The notes under the pieces are model-generated. The model made no database searches. It saw only the letters and a program-made list of their open reading frames with translations, and was not told the origin of the DNA. A stretch of DNA of 7,818 nt from Pseudomonadota bacterium (GTDB lineage: Bacteria > Pseudomonadota > Alphaproteobacteria > Acetobacterales > Acetobacteraceae): positions 1-7,818 of the forward strand of contig JAKBAQ010000129.1 of NCBI GenBank assembly GCA_021808985.1, given 5' to 3'. The position numbers and the translations under genes are program-made. Below are positions 1 through 5,684 of this stretch, in pieces (positions within the stretch are counted from its first letter, which is position 1; each line of letters begins with the position of its first letter).

Positions 1-120
1 TCTCTCTGGCGCGCCGCCTGGCCAGACCTGCTGGTCGGCCTTGGCATCGCCAGCATGAACGCCAGCGCGGCCCGCGAGGTATGGGCCACCGCCCGCGAGG
101 AACACGGCGCGGCGGCGTGA
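1..120 (+). CDS. C-terminal end of a cation diffusion facilitator (CDF) family efflux protein, partial
   Basis: The window opens inside a reading frame that runs for 39 residues to a TGA at 118-120. The residues WPDLLVGLGIASMNASAARE, followed by VWATAREEH, match the way many CzcD-like cation transporters end: a last transmembrane helix containing WPDL(L/I)VGLGIA, then a short basic/acidic tail with AAREVW. In the family these inner-membrane antiporters export divalent metals such as Zn, Co or Cd in exchange for protons. The metal-binding and N-terminal parts lie outside the window, so substrate and start cannot be judged. No clear terminator follows; the GC-rich dyads just downstream (about 121-155) lack a T-run. 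The family call rests on a short C-terminal stretch only. Confidence 0.7.
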   Translation, partial: SLWRAAWPDLLVGLGIASMNASAAREVWATAREEHGAAA

Positions 121-297
121 GGGCGCGCGAATGCGCGAGGCCGCGCCGCCTCTGCGCCACCCGTCGCGGAGACATCACATGCTGGCGCGATGCGGGGCGA
201 GCTATCGTCAGCCTGCGCAAACTTATGGGAGTTGAGAGACATCATGAAAACATGGCGAGCGGACTGAAAGGATGGAGCTTAACGCGGGGGAGACGCC

Positions 298-1470
298 TTG
301 TTGCGATTAACGATGCAAGGTACGCTCCCGCTGCGATTTACGATGACGAGGAAGTACGATTTGGAACGGGGCGGGCGGGTAGCGGCGGCGGAAAAATCCC
401 GCCCAGAGCAAGCGGCATGGGCCCTGGTGTGGTTTATTTGCGGCATAGCCTGGCTGGCTTCGGTGGGGATAGATATATCACTCTTTCGTGGATATTTCTC
501 TGCCTCCGGTTTCCATCTGGCATCGGATCTGACCTGCTTTCGTGACAACGGCGCCTGGCTGGGCCGCCATGTGGCGGCGGCGGCGCAAGGCGCGGCGCAA
601 AGCTGCACGTACAAATACCCTCCTCCCTTCTTGTTTTTGGCCGCACCGCTATCGTGGTTCACGCCCGAGCAAGATTTTTTTGTGTGGAACGCGGTTGCCG
701 TTACGGTTCTCGTATTGGCCGCGCGCGTGGTGAGGATTCCCTGGCGGGCCGTATTGCTGGGGATTCTGGCCCCACCCACTTTGCTATGCCTGAGCTTCGG
801 TGAGAGCGGGATTATTCTCTCCGGCTTGCTGCTGCTGGCATTGGGCTTGGCTGACACCGCACCGCTGGCGGCCGGGATCGCGGCGGGCGCAATGATCGTG
901 AAACCGCAACTCGGATTATTATTGCCGGTTTGCTATGGGGCATCACGCAACGGCCGCGCGTTTCTGGCGGCGGCTGTGACGGTTGGCGCCTTATGCCTGC
1001 TGGCGGAAATTATGTTCGGTACTGGCGTGTGGGTGGATTATTTCCACCAGGGCCTCGCCGCGACCCACGCGACCCTCGCCGCGCCATGGCCTCAGCGTGA
1101 CCAGCACATCATGGTTACGCCCTATATTTTCCTGCATTCCCTGGGCATCAAGTTCGGCATGGCGAGCGCGGCGCAGTTTGCCGTTACGCTGCTGGCCGCC
1201 GTGGCGGTTTGGCGGCTATGGCGTGGCCCCGCCACGGCATCGCGCCTGGCCGAGACTTTGTGCCTCGCGGCGCTCGCGACGCCTTTTGCCTGTCTTTATG
1301 ACCTATCGGCGCTGGCCGTGGTTCTGGCGGTGGAAGGCGGCACGGCGTTGGCTTGGTTTTGGATATTCTCCGGGCTGTATTTTTTTGTATCGGTCTTTTC
1401 CATATCGCCGGGCGCGCTTTGCCTGGCATTACTGCTATGGATACTTTGGCGGCGACCGGCGGCGATATGA
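298..1470 (+). CDS. GT87 / DUF2029 family multi-membrane glycosyltransferase (probable polyprenyl-phosphate-sugar dependent)
   Basis: This 390-residue protein is strongly hydrophobic from about residue 42 to the end, with roughly nine to eleven membrane segments. Hallmarks of the GT87/DUF2029 family are visible. There is an N-terminal extracytoplasmic loop with acidic residues (SDLTCFRDNGAWL, 76-88), a YPPPFLFLAAPL segment (107-117), the VKPQLGLLLPV motif (201-211) and a TPFACLYDL segment near the C-terminus (328-336). Family members are integral-membrane GT-C enzymes that transfer a sugar, often mannose, from a polyprenyl phosphate carrier on the outer face of the inner membrane. Acceptor and sugar are not predictable here. 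The start is taken as TTG at 298 because GGAG (289-292) sits 5 nt upstream. In-frame ATGs at 313 and 343 lack a comparable site but remain possible. The gene stands alone: the CDF gene ends 177 bp upstream and the next gene is convergent. Confidence 0.8.
   Translation: MLRLTMQGTLPLRFTMTRKYDLERGGRVAAAEKSRPEQAAWALVWFICGIAWLASVGIDISLFRGYFSASGFHLASDLTCFRDNGAWLGRHVAAAAQGAAQSCTYKYPPPFLFLAAPLSWFTPEQDFFVWNAVAVTVLVLAARVVRIPWRAVLLGILAPPTLLCLSFGESGIILSGLLLLALGLADTAPLAAGIAAGAMIVKPQLGLLLPVCYGASRNGRAFLAAAVTVGALCLLAEIMFGTGVWVDYFHQGLAATHATLAAPWPQRDQHIMVTPYIFLHSLGIKFGMASAAQFAVTLLAAVAVWRLWRGPATASRLAETLCLAALATPFACLYDLSALAVVLAVEGGTALAWFWIFSGLYFFVSVFSISPGALCLALLLWILWRRPAAI
301..345 (+). repeat. Imperfect 30-bp-period duplication at the start of the GT87 gene
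   Basis: TTGCGATTAACGATG (301-315) recurs as CTGCGATTTACGATG (331-345), with 13 of 15 bases identical. The period is 30 bp, so the protein repeats L-R-(L/F)-T-M in frame. Each copy ends in an ATG that could serve as a start codon. This makes the N-terminus ambiguous among 298, 313 and 343. Confidence 0.5.
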
Positions 1471-1526
1471 ATGCCGCCTTGCCTGACCTGGTGAATAGGT
1501 GCAGTCGCTAACGAGGCATGTTCCGC

Positions 1527-1568
1527 GCACGGCTTAATCAGCCGGGCTGAGCGCCTCAAACGCCGTGC
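1527..1568. terminator. Possible hairpin between convergent genes
   Basis: The gap between the GT87 gene and the convergent small gene holds CGGCT-TAATC-AGCCG (1530-1544). It also holds an overlapping longer pairing of GCACGGC (1527-1533) with GCCGTGC (1562-1568). Neither strand has a T-run after the stem, so this is at best a weak or factor-dependent stop. Confidence 0.25.
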
Positions 1569-1569
1569 A

Positions 1570-1926
1570 TCAGCCTGAAGCATCGCTCCACAGAATCGTG
1601 ACCTCACCGAAAGCGATCCCCTCGATACGCTTCAATTTGAGCATGTCTTTCTTGTGCCTGATCAGCATCACCTTGAAGTCGACCCGCCGCTCCTTATGCT
1701 CGGAGAAAAGGATTCTCATCTGCCGGTCGAAGATCGAATCCGGTTTGAGGTAAAGATCCCATTCCTCTTGATTGGAATATATACGCGCGCGATTGCCCTC
1801 AGCGAGGGCTGGATCATATCGGTCGAGTTGTTGGCGAAAGCTATCGTAGGTTGTAACCGTGTCCTCGCGTTTGTCGCGATTGTTTTCCATACGTTTTTCA
1901 AGAACCTCCCATGAGGCTCCGTTCAT
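1570..1926 (-). CDS. Unrecognised 118-residue charged protein
   Basis: I do not recognise this protein. It is soluble in character, with no signal peptide, membrane segment or cysteine. The N-terminal third is rich in charged and polar residues (MENNRDKRED at 13-22) and looks helical. The middle has NQEEWDLYLKPDSIFDRQMR (52-71). The C-terminal third alternates basic and hydrophobic residues (VDFKVMLIRHKKDMLKLKRI, 82-101) and ends in EGIAFGEVTILW, which suggests beta strands. The reading frame looks real because the residue mix is balanced, unlike the Arg/Ala/Pro-rich antisense frames nearby. The ATG at 1924-1926 is also preceded, at 6 nt, by a GGAG site (CTCC at 1933-1936 on the plus strand). 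An internal Met at residue 13 has a GGAGG 14 nt upstream, too far to prefer it. Base composition is visibly lower in GC than its neighbours, so recent acquisition is possible. Function unknown. Confidence 0.6.
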   Translation of the reverse strand: MNGASWEVLEKRMENNRDKREDTVTTYDSFRQQLDRYDPALAEGNRARIYSNQEEWDLYLKPDSIFDRQMRILFSEHKERRVDFKVMLIRHKKDMLKLKRIEGIAFGEVTILWSDASG

Positions 1927-2182
1927 GCGGCGCTCCGGCTTCGGATATTCCGCCGTATGCAGCCTTTGGTTTTAATTTTAGCTTTTGCGGGCAGCTTTAT
2001 TTTTAAACTCGCGGCCGTCTCCTGAGTATTTGGCTGAATAATTGCCGCATTCTAATATGCAAAAAAAACAAGTTGTCACTATAAAATATCAATCAAACCC
2101 ATGGACAATCATGATTACATAAATTTTATGTTTGCTGGCTGCCGCTGGGGTGAGGAAGCGTTCGTGGCGCGCCCGCGCGGCG
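1927..2182. other. AT-rich intergenic region without a supported gene
   Basis: This gap lies between the start of the unrecognised minus-strand gene and the terminator of the aldo/keto reductase operon. It is clearly AT-richer than the rest of the window, especially 1965-2135, and includes an A8 run at 2061-2068. It would hold the promoter and a leader of about 120 nt for the 1570-1926 gene. A short plus-strand frame starting at 2101 has no ribosome site and runs into the neighbouring gene, so it was not accepted. Confidence 0.5.
2052..2079 (-). promoter_or_regulatory. Candidate sigma70-type promoter for the 1570-1926 gene
   Basis: Read on the minus strand, GTGACA (2079-2074) is followed after 16 nt by TATTAG (2057-2052). 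These are 5/6 and 4/6 matches to the -35 and -10 consensus, and the spacer contains a T8 run. It points toward the small unrecognised gene and would give a leader of about 120 nt. AT-rich DNA yields such matches by chance, so this is only a candidate. Confidence 0.3.
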
Positions 2183-2218
2183 GAAAAAGAGGGCGTAACC
2201 GCTATATGGCTACGCCCT
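2183..2218 (-). terminator. Intrinsic terminator of the cupin-AKR operon
   Basis: The arms AGGGCGTA (2190-2197) and TACGCCCT (2211-2218) form a perfect 8-bp stem around a 13-nt loop. On the minus strand the stem is followed directly by a CTTTTT tract (plus-strand A-run 2184-2188). It lies 44 bp past the aldo/keto reductase stop codon and in the right orientation. Confidence 0.8.
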
Positions 2219-2261
2219 TGGTAATCCTCCCGGAATGTATCCGCCCCGCAGCCGGGATTTT

Positions 2262-3257
2262 TCAGCGGTCGATCAACGCCTCCTGGGCTGGCGCGTAGCG
2301 GGCGCCCCGCAGTTCAACCTGCGCCGCCGCCTGCTCAATCTCCGCCAAATCGCCTGGTGTTAGCGTCAACGCCATGGCGCCGAGATTCTCCTCCAGCCTG
2401 TGCGCCCTGGTGGTGCCGGGGATGGGTACGATCCAAGGCTTCCGCGCGAGCAGCCAGGCCAGGGCGACCTGCGCCGGCGTGCCGCCCTTGCGCATGGCGA
2501 TCGCCCCCAGCAGATCGACGAGCGCATGGTTCGCCCGCCGCGCCTCCGGCGCGAAGCGGGGAACGGTGTTGCGGAAATCATCAGCCGCGAAGGTTGTCGT
2601 CTCGTCGATCTTGCCGGTGAGAAAACCCTTGCCGAGAGGGCTGAATGGCACGAAACCAATGCCAAGCTCCTCGAGGGTGGGGATGATCTCCGCCTCCGGC
2701 TCACGCCAGAAGAGCGAGTATTCGCTTTGCAGCGCGCTCACCGGCAGTACCGCATGGGCGCGGCGGATGGTGCGCGCGCTGGCCTCCGAGAGGCCAAAAT
2801 GCCTCACTTTCCCGGCGGCGATCAGCTCCTTGACCGTACCCGCCACATCCTCGATCGGCACCGCCGGATCAACCCGGTGCTGGTAGAGCAGGTCGATGCT
2901 CTCAATGCCGAGCCGCCTGAGCGAGCCCTCCACCGCCTGCCTTATGCGCTCCGGCCGGCTGTTCACCCCGCCGCGCCGCTCGCCGGTCGCCGGGTCTATG
3001 TCGAAGCCAAACTTGGTGGCGATGGCTACCTTGCCGCGGAAGGGCGCCAGCGCCTCACCCACCAGCAGCTCGTTGGCGAACGGGCCGTAGATTTCCGCCG
3101 TGTCAAAGAAGGTGACGCCGCGTTCCACGGCGGCGCGGATGAGGGCAATGCCGGTGGCATTGTCCACCGCCGGGCCATAGCCGAAGCTGAGCCCCATGCA
3201 ACCGAGGCCAAGGGCTGAAACCTCAAGCCCGCCGCTGCCAAGTTTCCGAGTCTGCAT
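2262..3257 (-). CDS. Aldo/keto reductase (AKR superfamily, NADPH-dependent)
   Basis: This 331-residue protein is of normal length for a bacterial aldo/keto reductase, a cytoplasmic (beta/alpha)8 barrel reducing aldehydes or ketones with NADPH. The catalytic tetrad is complete: Asp52 and Tyr57 in FFDTAEIYGP (50-59), Lys82 in IATKFGF, and His127 in LLYQHRVDP. The C-terminal cofactor region has VPIPGTTRAHRLEENLGA (277-294). The opening RKLGSGGLEVSALGLGCMGL is typical, and the whole resembles the AKR13-like group of general oxidoreductases. The ATG is set by AAGGAG (plus-strand CTCCTT 3266-3271) 8 nt upstream. That site lies across the last codons and stop of the cupin gene, 3 bp away, so the two are translationally linked. 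The partner cupin and divergent LysR suggest a role in clearing or converting a small carbonyl compound. The true substrate cannot be read from sequence. Confidence 0.93.
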   Translation of the reverse strand: MQTRKLGSGGLEVSALGLGCMGLSFGYGPAVDNATGIALIRAAVERGVTFFDTAEIYGPFANELLVGEALAPFRGKVAIATKFGFDIDPATGERRGGVNSRPERIRQAVEGSLRRLGIESIDLLYQHRVDPAVPIEDVAGTVKELIAAGKVRHFGLSEASARTIRRAHAVLPVSALQSEYSLFWREPEAEIIPTLEELGIGFVPFSPLGKGFLTGKIDETTTFAADDFRNTVPRFAPEARRANHALVDLLGAIAMRKGGTPAQVALAWLLARKPWIVPIPGTTRAHRLEENLGAMALTLTPGDLAEIEQAAAQVELRGARYAPAQEALIDR

Positions 3258-3260
3258 CAG

Positions 3261-3671
3261 TCATTCTCCTTGGGTGCTGCCCAGATACTGGGCGTCGTTA
3301 ACATGCTCCATCCAGTCCACGGCCTTGCCGTCGAGCGCTTCCTGGATGGCGATATGGGTCATGCCCGTGGTGGCCGTGGCGCCGTGCCAGTGGCGCTCGC
3401 CGGGCAGAATCCACACCACGTCGCCGGGGTGGATGGTCTGCCTCTTCTCGCCCTCGCGCTGCACCCACCCCATGCCCGAGATGACGATGAGCGTCTGCCC
3501 CAGCGGGTGCGTGTGCCAGGCGGTGCGCGCCCCCGGCTCGAAGGTGACGGCGGCCCCGGCCGCGCGCGCCGGCGGCGTGGTGGCGAGCAGCGGGTCGATG
3601 CGCACCCTGCCGGTGAAATATTCGGCCGGCCCCTGAGCCGAAGGCCGCGTGCCGTTACGGATGATGTCCAT
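3261..3671 (-). CDS. Small metal-binding cupin, resembling Mn-dependent hydroxynitrile-lyase-like cupins
   Basis: This 136-residue single-domain cupin has motif 1 as PGARTAWHTHPLGQTLIVISG (46-66) and motif 2 as HPGDVVWILPGERHWHG (81-97). The metal ligands are His53, His55, Gln59 and His94. The set differs from the common cupin Glu ligand and is, from memory, the one used by the Granulicella tundricola hydroxynitrile lyase. His106 and Gln110 (MTHIAIQ), and Ala40 and Val42 near the metal, also sit at the positions I recall for that enzyme. The closing VDWMEHVND is shared as well. Known relatives hold Mn and split or form cyanohydrins in vitro, but their natural role is uncertain; many are annotated only as 'cupin' or carboxymuconolactone-decarboxylase-associated cupin. 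The start ATG has GAGGA (plus-strand TCCTC 3678-3682) 6 nt upstream. It is the first gene of a two-gene operon with the reductase, divergent from LysR. Confidence 0.9.
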   Translation of the reverse strand: MDIIRNGTRPSAQGPAEYFTGRVRIDPLLATTPPARAAGAAVTFEPGARTAWHTHPLGQTLIVISGMGWVQREGEKRQTIHPGDVVWILPGERHWHGATATTGMTHIAIQEALDGKAVDWMEHVNDAQYLGSTQGE

Positions 3672-3784
3672 GGGTGGTCCTCTTCAGGCAGCCGCCCAGC
3701 GCGGCGCCGCATGCGTACTTAGCCACTGCCTGGGCGCCTGATTAGATGGTATAACCCGCATGAACTTGTGAGCTGGATTCATGA
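3672..3784. promoter_or_regulatory. Divergent promoter/operator region between LysR and the cupin-AKR operon
   Basis: This 113-bp gap between oppositely oriented starts is the standard place for a LysR regulator to control both itself and its target. A weak plus-strand -10, TATAAC (3750-3755), lies 17 nt after TGCCTG (3727-3732). TTAGATGGTATAA (3742-3754) fits the loose T-N11-A form of LysR sites, though only its outer three bases are symmetric. ATTCATGAAT (3777-3786) is a perfect 10-bp palindrome overlapping the LysR start codon. The region's role is likely; the individual sites are tentative. Confidence 0.55.
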
Positions 3785-4678
3785 ATGGCGCGTGAAACCA
3801 TTACTGACCTGCTGGCTTTCCTGGCCGTGGCGCGGGAGGGCAGCTTCACCAAGGCCGCCGCCAGGCTCGGCGTGTCGCCCTCGGCGCTGAGCCACACCAT
3901 ACGCGGGCTGGAGGAACGGCTGGGGCTGCGCCTGCTCACCCGCACCACCCGCCGCGTGGCGCCAACCGAGGCCGGCGAGCGCCTGCTGCACAGCGCCGGC
4001 CCGCGCCTTGATGAGATCGAGGCGGAACTGGCCGCGCTCGCCGCGTTGCGAGACCGGCCAGCCGGCACCATCCGCCTCACCGCCACCGAGCATGCGGCGG
4101 ACACGCTGCTCTGGCCCGCCATCACTGGCCTGCTGCCCTCCTATCCGGACATCAAGATTGAGATCACCACCGATTACGGGCTGACCGACATTGTCGCCGA
4201 GCGTTTTGATGCCGGCGTGCGGCTGGGTGAGCAGGTGGCGCGGGACATGGTCGCCCTGCCCATCGGCCCGGAGCTGCGCATGGCGGCGGTGGCCGCGCCA
4301 AGCTATTTCGCCACCCATCCGCCCCCGCGCACGCCGCGCGAGCTCACGCGGCACAACTGCATCAATCTGCGCCTGCCCACCCATGGCGGGCTCTATGCGT
4401 GGGAGTTCGCCAAACACGGGCAGGCGCTGAATGTGCGGGTCGAAGGCCAGCTCACCTTCAATACGCCAACGCAGATATTCAAGGCGGCCCTGGCCGGGCT
4501 GGGAATCGCCTTCGTGCTGGAGGATGTGGCGCAGCATGGCATCGCCAGCGGCCATCTCGCGCGCGTGCTGGAAGATTGGTGCCCGCCTTTTCCCGGCTAC
4601 CATTTATACTACCCCAGCCGCCGCCAACCCTCCCCAGCCTTCGCGCTGCTGGTGGAGGCGCTGCGCCGCAGGGGCTAG
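3785..4678 (+). CDS. LysR-family transcriptional regulator, probable regulator of the divergent cupin-AKR operon
   Basis: This 297-residue protein has the full two-domain LysR layout. The winged helix-turn-helix is at residues 6-65 (DLLAFLAVAREGSFTKAAAR, then LGVSPSALSHTIRGLEERLG and RLLTRTTRRVAPTEAGERLL). A linker helix rich in Ala, Leu and Glu spans about 70-88, and the periplasmic-binding-like effector domain runs from about 90 to the end (GTIRLTATEHAADTLLWPAI; FDAGVRLGEQVARDMVALPI). It is cytoplasmic and should bind DNA as a tetramer, responding to a small molecule. It belongs to the large group of LysR proteins that accompany small oxidoreductase operons. The ATG at 3785 is favoured by alignment with the family N-terminus; the upstream ribosome site is poor, and the overlapping ATG at 3781 reads only four codons to a stop. 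It ends just before an AT-rich double hairpin. Confidence 0.93.
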   Translation: MARETITDLLAFLAVAREGSFTKAAARLGVSPSALSHTIRGLEERLGLRLLTRTTRRVAPTEAGERLLHSAGPRLDEIEAELAALAALRDRPAGTIRLTATEHAADTLLWPAITGLLPSYPDIKIEITTDYGLTDIVAERFDAGVRLGEQVARDMVALPIGPELRMAAVAAPSYFATHPPPRTPRELTRHNCINLRLPTHGGLYAWEFAKHGQALNVRVEGQLTFNTPTQIFKAALAGLGIAFVLEDVAQHGIASGHLARVLEDWCPPFPGYHLYYPSRRQPSPAFALLVEALRRRG

Positions 4679-4720
4679 AGCAGGATGACATACTCTTCAA
4701 AAACATTAAGGATAATTTTC

Positions 4721-4810
4721 AAAAGTTTGTTGGGGTCTGGCCCTTTTTTGTAAAAAAGGGCCAGAATCTTGGGGCGCTTTTTATAAAAAGCGCCCCAAAC
4801 CCCGCAAAAA
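4721..4810. repeat. Double palindrome element; also a likely bidirectional terminator
   Basis: Two long inverted repeats lie side by side. The first pairs TCTGGCCCTTTTTT (4736-4749) with AAAAAAGGGCCAGA (4752-4765) around a 2-nt centre, a perfect 14-bp stem. The second is a perfect 30-bp palindrome at 4769-4798 made of TTGGGGCGCTTTTTA and its complement. Outside them GGGGT (4732-4736) can pair with ACCCC (4799-4803), and TTTG (4726-4729) with CAAA (4805-4808). The whole can therefore fold as a branched structure with two arms. It sits between the convergent LysR and LysE genes. GC stems with T- or A-runs would stop transcription from both sides. The form suggests a dispersed genomic repeat rather than a one-off terminator, which one window cannot show. 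Confidence 0.8.
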
Positions 4811-4916
4811 TTTTTAATAATTTCAATTTATTATAAGAGAAAATGTTTTAAACAGTCTCTAAGATGGAATCGCTGTGCGAGCGGCCGGGGGGCGCTCTGG
4901 CGGCTGAAGCCGCTCT
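4811..4916. other. AT-rich spacer between convergent genes
   Basis: The stretch 4806-4860 is nearly all A and T, in sharp contrast to both flanking genes. No gene was found in it. With the double palindrome it forms a compositional island of about 180 bp (4680-4860). Confidence 0.5.
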
Positions 4917-5546
4917 TCAACGAACAGTCGAGGTTGCGAGTTTCAGCCCAAAGGTTACGAAGATACCACCCGTTAACCGGTCCAGGGTCTTGATGGCTTT
5001 TGGCCGGCGGAGGAGTCTTCCAAGAGGAGCCGTGGCAGCAATCAGCAGCGCAAACCATGCGAGTGTCAGGATGACATGCAGGCAGGCCAGACAGAAGGAA
5101 TAGCCTGCGATGTCTGCCCGCATGGGCACAAATTGCGGCAGGAATGTTATGTAGAACACGCCTACCTTTGGGTTCAGGATGTTGGTCAGAGCCCCCCGCC
5201 AGAACGCATCACGCGCATCTGGCGCCCTCTTGGGGCTGGTGCCCGCATCCAGTGTCTCGCGTGGCTTGGCCAAGAGCTTGATGCCCAGCCACAGAAGATA
5301 GGCCGCACCGGCAAACTTAACGGCGGTATAGGCTACTCCGGATGCACGCAGAAGCGCGCCAAGCCCCAACGATACGGCTGCTCCCCAGAACAGGCAGCCT
5401 GATGCAACCCCGAATGCCGCCAAGGCCGCTGGGCGGCGCCCTTCCACTGTCGCGGTCCGGAGTACCAGTGCCGTATCTACGCCCGGCGTGACCGTCAGAA
5501 CCGAGACGGCCGCCAAAAAGGCAAGAAGCAGAGGCAGGTTGACCAT
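4917..5546 (-). CDS. LysE/RhtB family amino-acid-type exporter
   Basis: This 209-residue membrane protein has the usual length and about six hydrophobic segments of the LysE/RhtB family. These inner-membrane carriers export amino acids or similar small metabolites using the proton gradient. Family features are TPGVDTALVLRTA in the first loop (20-32), AGAAYLLWLGIKLL (79-92), and the most diagnostic stretch FWRGALTNILNPKVGVFYIT followed by FLPQFV (115-140). A charged cytoplasmic loop (residues 93-117) separates the two halves as expected. The ATG at 5544-5546 gives a family-typical N-terminus running straight into the first helix. The upstream ribosome site is weak (only AGAG-like bases). A perfect 12-bp palindrome lies 35-46 bp upstream and may be an operator. 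It follows the phzF-like gene in the same direction after 138 bp. The substrate cannot be assigned. Confidence 0.9.
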   Translation of the reverse strand: MVNLPLLLAFLAAVSVLTVTPGVDTALVLRTATVEGRRPAALAAFGVASGCLFWGAAVSLGLGALLRASGVAYTAVKFAGAAYLLWLGIKLLAKPRETLDAGTSPKRAPDARDAFWRGALTNILNPKVGVFYITFLPQFVPMRADIAGYSFCLACLHVILTLAWFALLIAATAPLGRLLRRPKAIKTLDRLTGGIFVTFGLKLATSTVR

Positions 5547-5575
5547 GCTGTGGCTCTAACATGCCGGATGCCAGC

Positions 5576-5599
5576 TGCCTATGTCCGGACATCAGGGCA
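5576..5599. promoter_or_regulatory. Palindrome upstream of the LysE-family gene, candidate operator
   Basis: ATGTCCGGACAT (5581-5592) is a perfect 12-bp palindrome. It is flanked by TGCCT (5576-5580) and AGGGCA (5594-5599), which extend the symmetry imperfectly. It lies 35-46 bp upstream of the LysE start. There is no T-run on either side, so it looks more like a protein-binding site than a terminator of the preceding gene. Confidence 0.35.
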
Positions 5600-5684
5600 T
5601 TCATCAGGTAGCGTCTGGCGGCCTGCTCTTGCATGAATGCGGCGGACTGGAAACCAACCGCAGAACGCTCCCCGCGCCTGTGGC

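Noticed and set aside
121..180. GC-rich dyads after the CDF gene as a terminator
   Set aside because: Stems are only about 5 bp and have no following T-run.
81..545. Plus-strand open frame of 154 codons across the CDF end and the GT87 start
   Set aside because: It overlaps two better genes in another frame and has an Arg-rich, low-complexity beginning with no family features.
2101..2298. Plus-strand 65-codon frame beginning in the AT-rich gap
   Set aside because: It has no ribosome site, passes through the terminator hairpin and runs into the end of the aldo/keto reductase gene on the other strand.
2400..3218. Plus-strand open frame of 272 codons opposite the aldo/keto reductase
   Set aside because: Antisense shadow of a gene with an intact catalytic tetrad; the composition is Arg/Ala/Glu-heavy and no family is recognisable.
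3779..4603. Minus-strand open frame of 274 codons opposite LysR
   Set aside because: Antisense shadow with Gly/Arg/Gln-rich product; the plus-strand LysR is unambiguous.
4399..4836. Plus-strand frame reading through the end of LysR into the double palindrome
   Set aside because: It is out of frame within LysR and extends only because the palindromes and AT-rich DNA lack stops. The tail is translated hairpin sequence.
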